From assembly GCA_001801025.1 (NCBI GenBank), contig MGWO01000007.1:992001-1056000 (forward strand): 64,000 nucleotides of DNA, read 5' to 3'. This DNA comes from Gallionellales bacterium GWA2_54_124. Lineage in GTDB: Bacteria; Pseudomonadota; Gammaproteobacteria; Burkholderiales; Gallionellaceae. Below the pieces are notes generated by a model. That model was given only the letters and a program-made list of their open reading frames with translations. It made no database searches and had not been told where the DNA came from. Every line of letters starts with the position of its first letter. The stretch's first letter is position 1. Of this stretch, positions 35,409-44,645 are shown one piece after another. Position numbers and translations under genes: made by a program.

Positions 35409-37979
35409 ATGGAAGTGTCACGCATACGCGCACTGCGCGGACCTAATCTCTGGAGTCGGCATACCGCCATTGAAGCCATTGTGTCCTGTACGGACACCGA
35501 GTGCGACATTGCTAAAATGAGTGGTTTCGAGGGGCGGCTTCGTGCACGCTTCCCGGAAATCGGCCTGTTGCGATTGCCGGGGCATGCCGAGGCGGTCACC
35601 ATCGCTCATGTGCTCGAAGTCGCGGCCTTAGGATTGCAAGCGCAGGCCGGTTGCCCGGTGACGTTTTGCCGGACCTCTGCGACGATGGAGGCGGGCGTCT
35701 ATCAGGTGGTGTTCGAGTACAGCGAAGAGGCGGTGGGGCGTTTAGCGTTTAAACTGGCGCGCGACCTGTGTGCCTCCGCACTGGAGGACACGCCGTTTGA
35801 TCTGACAGGTGCACTCGCGCAATTGCGTGAACTCGATGAGGATGTGCGATTAGGCCCCAGTACGGGTTCGATCGTAGAGGCCGCCGTCAAACGTAACATC
35901 CCCTATCGTCGCCTGACTGAGGGTAGTCTGGTTCAATTCGGCTGGGGCAGTCGCCAGCGCCGCATTCAGGCAGCTGAAACGGATTTGTCCAGCGCAATCG
36001 GTGAAGCGATTGCACAGGATAAGGAGCTGACTAAAAAGCTGCTTGAAGCTGCCGGTGTGCCGGTGCCTCAAGGGCGACCTGTTTCGGATATCGAAGATGC
36101 GTGGGCGGCGATGTGCGAAATCGCAGGGCCGGTGGTGGTCAAACCACTCGATGGCAATCAGGGAAAAGGCGTGACGGTCAATATTGTGACACGCGAGCAT
36201 CTGGAAATCGCCTATGCTGCTGCGGCAAAAATCAGTTCTGAAGTGTTACTCGAGCGCTTCATTCCCGGCAGCGATTTTCGTATGCTGGTGGTCGGTGACC
36301 AGCTGGTGGCGGCGGCACGCCGTGAACCGCCGATGGTGATTGGCGATGGCGTGCACTCGGTGCGTGAACTGGTCGATCAGGTCAATAGCGATCCCAAGCG
36401 CGGCGACGGACATGCAACCTCACTGACGAAGATGCGTATCGACAGCATTGCGCTGGCGCGTCTCGAAGTGCAGGGCCTGACGGTGGATTCGATTCCCGAT
36501 AAAGGGCGTTATGTGATCTTGCGCAACAATGCCAATCTGAGTACCGGCGGGACGGCTACCGATGTCACCGATGACGTGCATCCTGAAATGGCAGCCAGCG
36601 CGGTTGCTGCCGCGCAAATGGTGGGGCTCGATATCTGCGGCGTGGACGTGGTGTGCGATTCTGTTTTGCGTCCGCTGGACGAGCAGGGCGGCGGCGTGGT
36701 CGAAGTGAATGCAGCACCCGGTTTGCGCATGCATTTGCAGCCTTCGTTCGGCAAGGGGCGTGCGGTGGGAGACGCCATCGTATCGATGATGTTTGAGGCG
36801 GGCAACGACGGACGCATCCCGCTGGTCGCGGTGGCAGGAACCAATGGCAAAACCACCACGGTGCGGCTGATTTCTCATATTCTCGGTTGTCAGGGGTTGC
36901 GGGTCGGGATGACGAATTCCGATGGCGTGTATATTCAGGGCAAACGCATTGATACCGGTGATTGCAGCGGGCCTAAGAGTGCTCGAAATGTGTTGCTGCA
37001 TCCTGATGTCGACGCGGCGGTATTCGAGACCGCGCGGGGCGGCGTACTGCGTGAAGGGCTGGCCTTTGACCGCTGCAACGTGGCGGTCGTCACCAACATC
37101 GGCATGGGGGATCATCTGGGGCTCAATTACATCAGTACGGTCGAGGATTTGAGCGTCGTTAAACGCGTCGTGGTGCAGAATGTCGCGTTAAGCGGTGTCG
37201 CGGTGCTCAATGCGGCCGATCCGATGTCTGCTGCGATGGCCGATATCTGTCCGGGTTCAGTGACCTTTTTTGCACAAGATCGCTCCCATCCGGTGATGGC
37301 GGCGCATCGCGCGCAGGGCAAACGGGTGGTGTATGTCGAGGGTAATCAAGTCGTGGCCTGCGAGAACAAGTTCGAGCAGCGCGTCGACTTGAGCCATATT
37401 CCTATTACCCGTAACGGCGTCATCGGGTTTCAGATCGAAAATGCGATGGCATCCATCGCGGCAGTCTGGGCGCTCGGTGTCGACTGGGATACCATACGTC
37501 GCGGGTTGGCATCCTTTGTCAACGATGCGGCAACGGCACCGGGGCGTTTCAACTTCTTTGACTATCGCGGTGCATCGGTGATTGCCGATTACGGCCATAA
37601 CCCTGACGCGATTCTGGCGCTCATTTCAGCCGTGCAAAGTATGCCCGCCAAAAAGCGCATGGTGGTGATCAGCGGGGCCGGTGATCGCCGTGACGAAGAC
37701 ATTCGCCTGCAGACTGAAATACTGGGCGATGTTTTTGATGAGGTCATTCTGTATCAGGATCAGTGTCAGCGAGGCCGTGCGGACGGTGAAGTGTTGAGCC
37801 TGTTAAGAGCGGGACTGATCAATGCTAAGCGCGCGAAAATCACCGATGAGATCAACGGAGAGTTTCTCGCCATCGATACAGCCTTGGCGCGCCTGATGCC
37901 GGGTGATTTATGTCTGATACTGATCGATCAGGTTGATGAAGCGCTGGCTCATATCGAAAAAACGATAGCGCAATCCTGA
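35409..37979 (+). CDS. cphA: cyanophycin synthetase
   Basis: Makes the storage polymer cyanophycin (poly-Asp backbone with Arg side chains) from Asp, Arg and ATP. At 856 residues it is full length. It has the N-terminal domain (1-160), an ATP-grasp domain that adds Asp (about 215-470; VVVKPLDGNQGKGV, VVEVNAAPGLRMH) and a Mur-ligase domain that adds Arg. The latter has an intact P-loop AGTNGKTTT (near 477) and a C-terminal subdomain with DYGHNPDA and SGAGDRRDEDI. It is preceded by GGGAAG, 16 bases after cphA', so the two are co-transcribed. No cyanophycinase gene lies in the window. Confidence 0.95.
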   Translation: MEVSRIRALRGPNLWSRHTAIEAIVSCTDTECDIAKMSGFEGRLRARFPEIGLLRLPGHAEAVTIAHVLEVAALGLQAQAGCPVTFCRTSATMEAGVYQVVFEYSEEAVGRLAFKLARDLCASALEDTPFDLTGALAQLRELDEDVRLGPSTGSIVEAAVKRNIPYRRLTEGSLVQFGWGSRQRRIQAAETDLSSAIGEAIAQDKELTKKLLEAAGVPVPQGRPVSDIEDAWAAMCEIAGPVVVKPLDGNQGKGVTVNIVTREHLEIAYAAAAKISSEVLLERFIPGSDFRMLVVGDQLVAAARREPPMVIGDGVHSVRELVDQVNSDPKRGDGHATSLTKMRIDSIALARLEVQGLTVDSIPDKGRYVILRNNANLSTGGTATDVTDDVHPEMAASAVAAAQMVGLDICGVDVVCDSVLRPLDEQGGGVVEVNAAPGLRMHLQPSFGKGRAVGDAIVSMMFEAGNDGRIPLVAVAGTNGKTTTVRLISHILGCQGLRVGMTNSDGVYIQGKRIDTGDCSGPKSARNVLLHPDVDAAVFETARGGVLREGLAFDRCNVAVVTNIGMGDHLGLNYISTVEDLSVVKRVVVQNVALSGVAVLNAADPMSAAMADICPGSVTFFAQDRSHPVMAAHRAQGKRVVYVEGNQVVACENKFEQRVDLSHIPITRNGVIGFQIENAMASIAAVWALGVDWDTIRRGLASFVNDAATAPGRFNFFDYRGASVIADYGHNPDAILALISAVQSMPAKKRMVVISGAGDRRDEDIRLQTEILGDVFDEVILYQDQCQRGRADGEVLSLLRAGLINAKRAKITDEINGEFLAIDTALARLMPGDLCLILIDQVDEALAHIEKTIAQS

Positions 37980-38132
37980 TTGCGCCTTAAAACGGGATAA
38001 GGTCTGCGTGACACAGGTGCATTCAGACCTTTTTAAGTTTAGCGTTAAACACCACGCAATGTCGACTGAGTTGCACGCCGTGCGGCAATCTCCGTCAATC
38101 GCTATCCACCTTAAATTTTGCGCGGAACACAC

Positions 38133-39065
38133 ATGAGCTTTATCAGGGGCGCAGTGGATGCAGGCGGTCACGCGGAGAAAATCATCTCAGGCATCGGCGG
38201 CTTTGTGGGCATCTTGCTGGCAATGTGGGTCAGTCAGCATTATTTGGGCACACAAGGCGCGGCGCTGCTGGTCGCGTCCATGGGCGCTTCCGCCGTACTG
38301 CTGTTTGCCGTGCCCAATGGCGCATTGTCGCAACCCTGGCCGCTGATGGGCGGACATGTGTTTTCCGCGTTGATCGGTGTTTCTTGTGCACAACTTGTTC
38401 CGGATATGCTGATTGCGGCGCCTCTGGCAGTCGCACTGGCGATCGCGTTGATGTATTACCTGCGCTGCATTCATCCGCCCGGCGGTGCAACGGCCATTAC
38501 CGCGGTGATTGGCGGTGCACAGGTGCATGATCTGGGGTTTCAGTTTGTTCTCACGCCAGTGCTGATCAATGCGCTCATCCTGTTGCTTGCCGCCATTGCG
38601 GTGAATTATGCATTTCCGTGGCGTCGCTATCCTGCACGCTTGCAAAAGACCGTTAAAGCGGTGCAGAGCAGCAGCAATGATAATCCGTTAGGGCAGGCCG
38701 ATTTTAGGTATGCGCTCGATGAGATCGGCACTTATGTCGATATTCGCGAAGAAGATTTGCTCAGACTATACCGGTTAGCCTGCAAGCATGCGTGGCAGTT
38801 GTCTGACCTGCCGGACGTGATTACGTCGGGTTTTTATTACAGTAACGGTGAGACGGGCGATAGTTTGTCTGTGCGTCGTGTCATCGAATGTTCAGGCGCC
38901 GGCACTGACGCCCTCATCACTTTTACCGTGGTGGCAGGAGTGGGTGTGGGGGCGGTAAATACGATGACCCTTGCAGAATTCACTGGCTGGCAGCGCTATG
39001 AAGTGATCTTCAAAAATGGCGATTGGCACCGGATTAGGCAGGCATCAACGCCTAATCAGCATTAG
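38133..39065 (+). CDS. HPP family membrane protein with C-terminal extension
   Basis: A 310-residue protein. The first 175 residues hold several membrane helices and the family signature HPPGGATA (IHPPGGATAITAVIGG), as in HPP proteins linked to nitrite uptake in plastids and cyanobacteria. After the last helix, about 130 soluble residues follow (DEIGTYVDIREEDLLRL ... WHRIRQ) that I cannot assign. The ATG at 38133 is preferred over an upstream TTG at 38118. It lies alone after cphA, and a nitrogen-related role would fit but is not shown. Confidence 0.8.
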   Translation: MSFIRGAVDAGGHAEKIISGIGGFVGILLAMWVSQHYLGTQGAALLVASMGASAVLLFAVPNGALSQPWPLMGGHVFSALIGVSCAQLVPDMLIAAPLAVALAIALMYYLRCIHPPGGATAITAVIGGAQVHDLGFQFVLTPVLINALILLLAAIAVNYAFPWRRYPARLQKTVKAVQSSSNDNPLGQADFRYALDEIGTYVDIREEDLLRLYRLACKHAWQLSDLPDVITSGFYYSNGETGDSLSVRRVIECSGAGTDALITFTVVAGVGVGAVNTMTLAEFTGWQRYEVIFKNGDWHRIRQASTPNQH

Positions 39066-39216
39066 CCGGTGTTGATGAAACTGACTCACTATTCACTCTG
39101 CATTTGAGGTTAAGGTGCTGCGCTGGCCGAACGGGTTGTAAGTGGTGACACGTGCTGGCCCGGTTAAGATCGCATCATTCAACCACTAATCAATAAGCGT
39201 TTTGCAAAGGTTTTAG

Positions 39217-40581
39217 ATGGATTTTCTCCCTGTTTTTATGAAGGTTAAAGGGCGCGCCTGTCTGGTTGTCGGCGCAGGTGAGGTCGCGCTGCGCAAGGCG
39301 TCGGTCCTGCTAAGCGCCGGTGCATCCGTCAGGGTCGTGGCGCCGGCGTTCTGCGCTGAATTCGCCGCTCTGACGGGTGTTGAATGTATCCACGCGCGTT
39401 TTGCAGCCGTGCACCTTGACGGTGTCGTGCTGGTGATTGCGGCGACCAACGACCGCGCGGTCAATTTTGATGTCTCGCAACAGGCACGCCTGTTGAATAT
39501 TCCGGTGAATGTGGTCGATAGTCCGGAGCTGTGCAGTTTTATCATGCCTTCGATACTGGATCGCTCGCCGCTGGTGGTCGCTTTTTCCAGCGGCGGGGCA
39601 TCCCCGGTGCTGGCCCGCATGTTGCGCGCGACGCTTGAGACGATGATCCCGGCGCGTTATGGACATCTGGCTCAATTTTGCGCCGATATGCGCGACACCG
39701 TTAAGGCGCGTATTTCCACCGCTGCCCGTCGGCGTATCTTTTGGGAAAACGCGCTGGACGGCGTGATCGCTGAAAAGGTGCTGGCAGGCGATGCGGCCGG
39801 TGCAAAGGCTCAGTTAATGGCTCAACTGGATGATGCGGGGTTGCGGCCGCAAGGTGAGGTCTATCTGGTGGGGGCCGGGCCGGGCGATCCTGATTTATTG
39901 ACATTTCGCGCGCTGCGCCTGATGCAAAAGGCCGATGTGGTGGTGTACGACAATCTGGTGTCTGCGCAGATTCTGGATATGACGCGCCGCGATGCTGCGC
40001 GAATTTTTGTCGGCAAGCAGCGTGACAATCACACGCTGCCTCAGCAGGAGATCAATGCGCTGCTGGTTAAATTGGCCATGGAGGGCCGTCGCGTCGTGCG
40101 ACTGAAGGGCGGCGATCCGTTTATCTTCGGGCGCGGTGGCGAAGAAATCGAAACACTCTCAGAACACGGCATTCCTTTTCAGGTGGTGCCCGGGATTACC
40201 GCCGCATCCGGTGTTTCAGCGTATGCCGGCATTCCGCTCACCCATCGAGACTATGCGCAGTCGGTAATTTTTACCACCGGACACCTCAAGGAAGGCGTGC
40301 TTGATCTGGACTGGGAGGCCTTGTGCAGGCCGGGACAGACGGTCGTTATCTACATGGGCTTGGGTGCGCTGGCCGGGATTTTCCGTCAATTGATGGCTTA
40401 CGGACTGATACCCGACTGGCCTGCGGCGGTCGTCATGAACGGCACCCAGCCCGATCAGGTTGTGGTGGTTGGCACTTTGCAGACGCTGGCAGACAAGGTC
40501 GCAGGCGCCGGGCTGAAATCTCCGTGCCTGATCATTATCGGCGAAGTGGTTAAGCTGCGTGACACGCTGTCGTGGTGCTAG
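39217..40581 (+). CDS. cysG: sirohaem synthase (multifunctional CysG)
   Basis: Converts uroporphyrinogen III to sirohaem, the cofactor of sulfite and nitrite reductases. The 454 residues join an N-terminal precorrin-2 dehydrogenase/ferrochelatase (1-205; NAD fold CLVVGAGEVALRKA, FSSGGASPVLARML) and a C-terminal uroporphyrinogen methyltransferase (about 210-454). The latter has VYLVGAGPGDPDLLTFRAL, LKGGDPFIFGRGGEE and GITAASG. An AAAGG site precedes the ATG. It is convergent with msrA. Precorrin-2 also feeds corrinoid synthesis, relevant to the corrinoid system at 88-3987. Confidence 0.95.
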   Translation: MDFLPVFMKVKGRACLVVGAGEVALRKASVLLSAGASVRVVAPAFCAEFAALTGVECIHARFAAVHLDGVVLVIAATNDRAVNFDVSQQARLLNIPVNVVDSPELCSFIMPSILDRSPLVVAFSSGGASPVLARMLRATLETMIPARYGHLAQFCADMRDTVKARISTAARRRIFWENALDGVIAEKVLAGDAAGAKAQLMAQLDDAGLRPQGEVYLVGAGPGDPDLLTFRALRLMQKADVVVYDNLVSAQILDMTRRDAARIFVGKQRDNHTLPQQEINALLVKLAMEGRRVVRLKGGDPFIFGRGGEEIETLSEHGIPFQVVPGITAASGVSAYAGIPLTHRDYAQSVIFTTGHLKEGVLDLDWEALCRPGQTVVIYMGLGALAGIFRQLMAYGLIPDWPAAVVMNGTQPDQVVVVGTLQTLADKVAGAGLKSPCLIIIGEVVKLRDTLSWC

Positions 40582-40620
40582 CGCTGCGTATCCGTGTTGT
40601 TGCTGCACGAACCCGGTGTA

Positions 40621-41190
40621 TTACTCTCCTAGATTCAGGCGTCTGATGTAGTGGCAGGTATAGCCGCCGGGGTGTTTGATCAGATATTGCTGGTGGTATT
40701 CCTCTGCCCGGTAAAATTCGCGGAACTGCGCCACTTCGGTGACGATTTTGCTCTTTAATTCGCCAGAAGCCTCTGCGATTTTGATGACCTCCATCGCGGT
40801 ATGCTGCTGCGCCTCATCCAGATAAAAAATGGCCGATCTGTACTGGCTGCCGATGTCGTTTCCCTGCTGGTTGCGCGTGGTCGGGTTGTGCATGCGGAAA
40901 AACTCGAACAAAAGGTGCCGGTAGCTGAGCTTTTCGGGGTTAAAAATAATTTTGAGTGATTCGGCATGTCCGGTGCGTCCGGTTTTGACCTGTTCATACA
41001 CGGCATTGGGCGTTGTGCCGCCGGTGTAGCCAACCTCTGTTGCGATAACGCCTGGAATTTTTCGCACCAGTTCTTCCATTCCCCAGAAGCATCCGCCGGC
41101 AAGATAAGCTGTTTGTGATGGTGTAGTGTGAGTCATGGTAAATCCAGTCAGGGGGAGCAGGGTGGCAAGTATAAAAATGATTCGTTTCAT
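40621..41190 (-). CDS. msrA: peptide methionine sulfoxide reductase MsrA, probably exported
   Basis: Reduces methionine-S-sulfoxide in oxidised proteins. The catalytic motif GCFWGMEE lies at about 33-40. The core motifs VGYTGG and GSQYRSAIFY and a C-terminal segment complete the family. The first 18-24 residues (KRIIFILATLLPLTGF) look like a signal peptide, suggesting periplasmic action. It lies downstream of smpB on the same strand. Confidence 0.93.
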   Translation of the reverse strand: MKRIIFILATLLPLTGFTMTHTTPSQTAYLAGGCFWGMEELVRKIPGVIATEVGYTGGTTPNAVYEQVKTGRTGHAESLKIIFNPEKLSYRHLLFEFFRMHNPTTRNQQGNDIGSQYRSAIFYLDEAQQHTAMEVIKIAEASGELKSKIVTEVAQFREFYRAEEYHQQYLIKHPGGYTCHYIRRLNLGE

Positions 41191-41211
41191 CCGGCATGCT
41201 CCGAAAATTCG

Positions 41212-41661
41212 TTAGCGCCGCTCTTTTTTCATGGCTTGAGCAACTTCGCGTTTAGAATCCTTTTCTTTTTCCGTGGCACGTTTGTCATGGAGCTTCTTGC
41301 CTTTTGCAAGGCCGATGGCGAGTTTGACGCGTCCGCCCTTGTAATGCATGTCCAGCGGCATCACGGTATAACCTGCACGCTGCACCTTGATCAGGATTTT
41401 TGAAATTTCAGCCGCATGCAGCAGCAGCTTTCGGGTGCGCACAGGATCGGGGTGGATGTGTGTAGAGGCATTGAGCAACGGGCTGATATGCGAGCCGAAC
41501 AGGTACAGCGCGCCGTCCTTTGCGGTGACGTAGGCTTCCTTCAACTGGGCGCGCCCGGCACGAATGGCTTTGACTTCCCATCCTTCCAGCATCAGACCCG
41601 CCTCGTATTTGTCTTCGACGAAGTATTCGTGAAATGCTTTTTTATTCTGGATAATGCTCAT
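41212..41661 (-). CDS. smpB: SsrA-binding protein SmpB
   Basis: Binds tmRNA and brings it to stalled ribosomes. At 149 residues it has the family N-terminal segment [17 protein letters not shown], the core [10 protein letters not shown] and the basic C-terminal tail ([17 protein letters not shown]). Divergent from ratA, as in many proteobacteria. The tmRNA gene itself was not found in this window. Confidence 0.96.
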   Translation of the reverse strand: MSIIQNKKAFHEYFVEDKYEAGLMLEGWEVKAIRAGRAQLKEAYVTAKDGALYLFGSHISPLLNASTHIHPDPVRTRKLLLHAAEISKILIKVQRAGYTVMPLDMHYKGGRVKLAIGLAKGKKLHDKRATEKEKDSKREVAQAMKKERR

Positions 41662-41726
41662 GGTAGGTGAATTTTGCTGTGTGTTCGGCTATTCTACCAG
41701 CCTTTGGAATTGTATCTAGATTGCTA

Positions 41727-42164
41727 ATGGCGACGGTTGAGAAAACAGTATTGGTTGCACACAGTGCGGAACAGATGTTTCAGCTGGTGGATTGCGTTGA
41801 AGATTACCCGGCTTTTCTGCCCTGGTGCGGCGGGTCGAGCGTAGTCGATAAGTCTGAAAATGTCGTTCATGCAACGGTGCATATTAATTATCACCATATA
41901 AAACAAAGCTTTACGACTGAGAATAACCGTACGCCGCCCAGTCAGATCGACATTACCTTGCAGGACGGGCCGTTCCGGCATTTGGACGGTTGCTGGCGAT
42001 TTATTCCGCTTAGCGATTGTGCCTGTAAAATAGAATTCCGTTTGCATTACGAATTTTCCAGTAAATTGCTGGAAAAGCTGGTGGGACCGGTGTTTCATTA
42101 CATCGCTAACAGCTTCGTAGATGCGTTTATTTACCGGGCCGAGAAAGTTTATCCGAACACATGA
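41727..42164 (+). CDS. ratA: RatA/Coq10 family START-like protein
   Basis: A 145-residue START-domain protein of the family that includes E. coli RatA and mitochondrial Coq10, linked either to ribosome association or to ubiquinone binding. Signature segments are MFQLVDCVEDYPAFLPWCGG (residues about 17-36) and the amphipathic C-terminal helix. The start is the ATG at 41727 (MATVEKTV); an upstream frame back to 41667 overlaps the smpB promoter region. The stop overlaps rnfH by 4 bases. Confidence 0.9.
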   Translation: MATVEKTVLVAHSAEQMFQLVDCVEDYPAFLPWCGGSSVVDKSENVVHATVHINYHHIKQSFTTENNRTPPSQIDITLQDGPFRHLDGCWRFIPLSDCACKIEFRLHYEFSSKLLEKLVGPVFHYIANSFVDAFIYRAEKVYPNT

Positions 42165-42472
42165 CTGACAAAATTAACATCGAAGTAGTGTATGCCCTGC
42201 CGGGCGAGCAGACGTTGCTCAAAAAAGCGGTGCCGGCGGGTTCCACGGTGATGGAGGGAATACAGGCCAGCGGTCTGCTGGAAAAGTATCCGGAACTGGA
42301 TCTGGCCGCTCACAAACTGGGTATTTTCGGCAAACTGACGAAAGCCGATGCAGTGCTGCGGGAAATGGATCGCATCGAGATTTATCGTCCGCTGATCGCA
42401 GACCCTAAAGAAGTGCGCCGTCGCCGTGCCGAAGAAGGCAAGGTCATGAAAAAAGGCGGTGGCGACGCGTGA
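42161..42472 (+). CDS. rnfH: RnfH family ubiquitin-like protein
   Basis: A 103-residue protein of the RnfH (UPF0125) family with a beta-grasp fold and unclear function, almost always beside ratA. It has INIEVVYALPGEQTLL at the start, GIFGKLTKADAVLREMDRIEIYRPL in two short adjacent segments, and a basic tail (PKEVRRRRAEEGK). ATGA overlap with ratA. Confidence 0.9.
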   Translation: MTDKINIEVVYALPGEQTLLKKAVPAGSTVMEGIQASGLLEKYPELDLAAHKLGIFGKLTKADAVLREMDRIEIYRPLIADPKEVRRRRAEEGKVMKKGGGDA

Positions 42473-42502
42473 GCGGTTTTGCTGAACGCTGGAGGCGTGT
42501 GT

Positions 42503-43351
42503 ATGCTTGATTACGACCTGCATTGCCATTCCAATATTTCCGACGGGACCTTGACGCCAACCGAAGTGGTTGAGCGCGCGTTCGGGCGCGGTGTCAAAAT
42601 GTTGGCGCTGACAGATCACGATGATACGGATGGACTCGATGAGGCGCGCGCGGCGGCCACGGTTCATGGCATGATCTTTATCAACGGTGTCGAGATTTCG
42701 GTTTCCTGGCGTAAGCACACCTTACACATCGTGGGTCTTGCCATCGATCCCGCTTTTCCGCCCTTGCAGGAAGGATTGCGCAGCGTACGCAGCGGACGGG
42801 GCGAGCGTGCCCGTAAGATGGGCGATGAACTGGCACGCGCGGGCATCGGCGGGGTTTATCATGGTGCACTTAAATTTGCCAGCAATCCGAACATGATAGG
42901 CCGCACGCATTTCGCCCGTTATCTGGTCGAGGCGGGGCATTGCAAGGATGTTAAAAGCGTCTTCAACCGTTACCTTGCCACCGGAAAACCCGGTTACGTG
43001 CCGCACCAATGGGCTGAGCTTGGCGATGCGATTGCATGGATTAAGGGCAGCGGCGGTATTGCGGTGCTCGCGCACCCGGGCCGCTATATGGTCGGTCGCC
43101 ACAGTATGGGGCGTCAAACCATGCATACGCTGCTCACCGAGTTTGCGCAGCTTGGCGGCGAGGCGCTCGAAGTCGTCACCGGCAGCCATACGCCCGAGCA
43201 ATATGCCGAATTTTCACGTTATGCCGATGAATTCAAATTGATGTCTTCATGCGGTTCCGATTTTCACGGGCCGGCTGAGAGTTATCGCGATTTGGGACGT
43301 CTGCCTGATCTGCCGATGATCTGCCGTCCGGTCTGGGAAGCATTCCAGTAA
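42503..43351 (+). CDS. PHP domain phosphoesterase (RNase AM/YciV-like)
   Basis: A 282-residue metal-dependent phosphoesterase of the PHP family that includes 3',5'-nucleoside bisphosphate phosphatase and RNase AM. Metal-binding motifs are DLHCHSNISDG (residues about 5-15), LTDHDDTDG (about 41) and a late SCGSDFHGP. The ATG at 42503 is chosen because GGAGG lies 7 bases upstream; a start at 42479 would place that site inside the coding region. It is followed by the YciO-like gene. Confidence 0.88.
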   Translation: MLDYDLHCHSNISDGTLTPTEVVERAFGRGVKMLALTDHDDTDGLDEARAAATVHGMIFINGVEISVSWRKHTLHIVGLAIDPAFPPLQEGLRSVRSGRGERARKMGDELARAGIGGVYHGALKFASNPNMIGRTHFARYLVEAGHCKDVKSVFNRYLATGKPGYVPHQWAELGDAIAWIKGSGGIAVLAHPGRYMVGRHSMGRQTMHTLLTEFAQLGGEALEVVTGSHTPEQYAEFSRYADEFKLMSSCGSDFHGPAESYRDLGRLPDLPMICRPVWEAFQ

Positions 43352-43356
43352 TTTAA

Positions 43357-43998
43357 ATGGACACGACTATGTCACAATTTTTTACCATCTATCCGAACAA
43401 CATCAACATGCGCCTGATCAAGCAGGCCGTGTCGATTCTTAAAGACGGCGGTATCGTGGTGTATCCGACCGATTCCTGCTACGCATTAGGATGTCTGCTG
43501 GACGACAAGAACGCGGTAAGCCGTATTCGCGAGATCCGTCAGCTCGATGATGAACATTACCTGACGCTGATGTGCCGGGATTTGTCGGAAATTTCCAACT
43601 ATGCCCGGGTAGATAACGCGCAATTTAGACTGCTCAAAGCCAATACGCCGGGCAGTTACACGTTTATTTTGGAGGCGACCCGCGAGGTGCCCAAGCGGCT
43701 GCAACATCCCAAACGCAGCACTATCGGCATCCGTATCCCTGATCATCCGGTGGCGCTGGCCTTGCTCGAAGAACTGGGCGAACCCATGTCCAGTTCCACG
43801 TTGATTTTGCCTGACGAAGTCTGGCCTTTGAACGACGCCGAGCGGATACGCGAATTGCTGGAAAAGAAGGTGGATGCGGTGATCGATGGCGGCGCTGCCG
43901 GTGTGGATTTCACCACGGTGATTGACCTGACCGGCGAGCAGCCTGTGCTGTTGCGGCAGGGGATAGGCGACATCGCGCCGTTCGGAATTACGCAATGA
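43357..43998 (+). CDS. YciO/YrdC/Sua5 family protein
   Basis: A 213-residue single-domain protein of the Sua5/YrdC/YciO family, related to the enzyme that makes threonylcarbamoyl-adenylate for tRNA t6A. The core is GGIVVYPTDSCYALGC (about 29-44), then IGIRIPDHPVALALL and a final LLRQGIGDIAPFGI. Its sequence is closer in style to YciO than to TsaC, so enzyme activity is uncertain. It overlaps the next gene by 4 bases. Confidence 0.88.
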   Translation: MDTTMSQFFTIYPNNINMRLIKQAVSILKDGGIVVYPTDSCYALGCLLDDKNAVSRIREIRQLDDEHYLTLMCRDLSEISNYARVDNAQFRLLKANTPGSYTFILEATREVPKRLQHPKRSTIGIRIPDHPVALALLEELGEPMSSSTLILPDEVWPLNDAERIRELLEKKVDAVIDGGAAGVDFTTVIDLTGEQPVLLRQGIGDIAPFGITQ

Positions 43999-44645
43999 TG
44001 CAAATCGATCAGCTAGTCCAGACGATCACGCTCGCCGCGATCCCAATTTTATTCGCGATCACGCTGCACGAGGCGGCACACGGCTATGCGGCGCGACATT
44101 TTGGCGATAATACCGCCTATTTGCAGGGGCGCATCAGCCTCAATCCGCTGCGTCATATTGATCCGGTCGGGACGATTTTATTGCCGCTGCTGACGCTGGT
44201 GCTGGGCGGCGTGCTATTCGGCTGGGCTAAACCCGTACCGGTGAATTTTGGCGCGCTGCGTCATCCGAAAAAGGACATGCTGTGGGTGGCGCTTGCAGGC
44301 CCTCTATCTAATCTGGTCATGGCACTCGGCTGGGCGCTGCTGTTCAAGTTCTCAGCGGCCTTCCCTGAAAACTACTTTGCCGAGCCGCTGATGGGTATGG
44401 CCGGAATAGGTATCAAGTTCAATGTCGTGCTGCTGGTGTTGAATTTGTTGCCGCTGCCCCCGCTCGACGGCGGGCGCGTTGCGGTCAGCCTGCTGCCGCA
44501 TCGTGAAGCGTATCAGTTGAGCCGGATTGAGCCTTATGGCATGTTTATCCTGATTTTTATGGCAATGACGCCGGTGCTGGGCTGGGTGCTGTTTCCTCTG
44601 GTCAAGTTTGTTGAGAAATTTATTTTTATTATGGTTGGAATTTGA
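43995..44645 (+). CDS. site-2 protease family membrane protein (M50)
   Basis: A 216-residue integral-membrane metalloprotease homologue. The zinc motif HEAAH is in LFAITLHEAAHGYAARHFG (residues 19-37), and the second ligand motif is LPLPPLDGGRV (about 155). No PDZ domain is present, typical of the short M50B group. Substrate unknown. It starts by ATGA overlap with the YciO-like gene and touches trpS, its stop being immediately followed by the trpS ATG. Confidence 0.9.
   Translation: MMQIDQLVQTITLAAIPILFAITLHEAAHGYAARHFGDNTAYLQGRISLNPLRHIDPVGTILLPLLTLVLGGVLFGWAKPVPVNFGALRHPKKDMLWVALAGPLSNLVMALGWALLFKFSAAFPENYFAEPLMGMAGIGIKFNVVLLVLNLLPLPPLDGGRVAVSLLPHREAYQLSRIEPYGMFILIFMAMTPVLGWVLFPLVKFVEKFIFIMVGI

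Noticed and set aside
37968-37985. Hairpin at the cphA stop as a terminator
   Set aside because: The stem is only 7 bp, overlaps the coding end and has no following T run.
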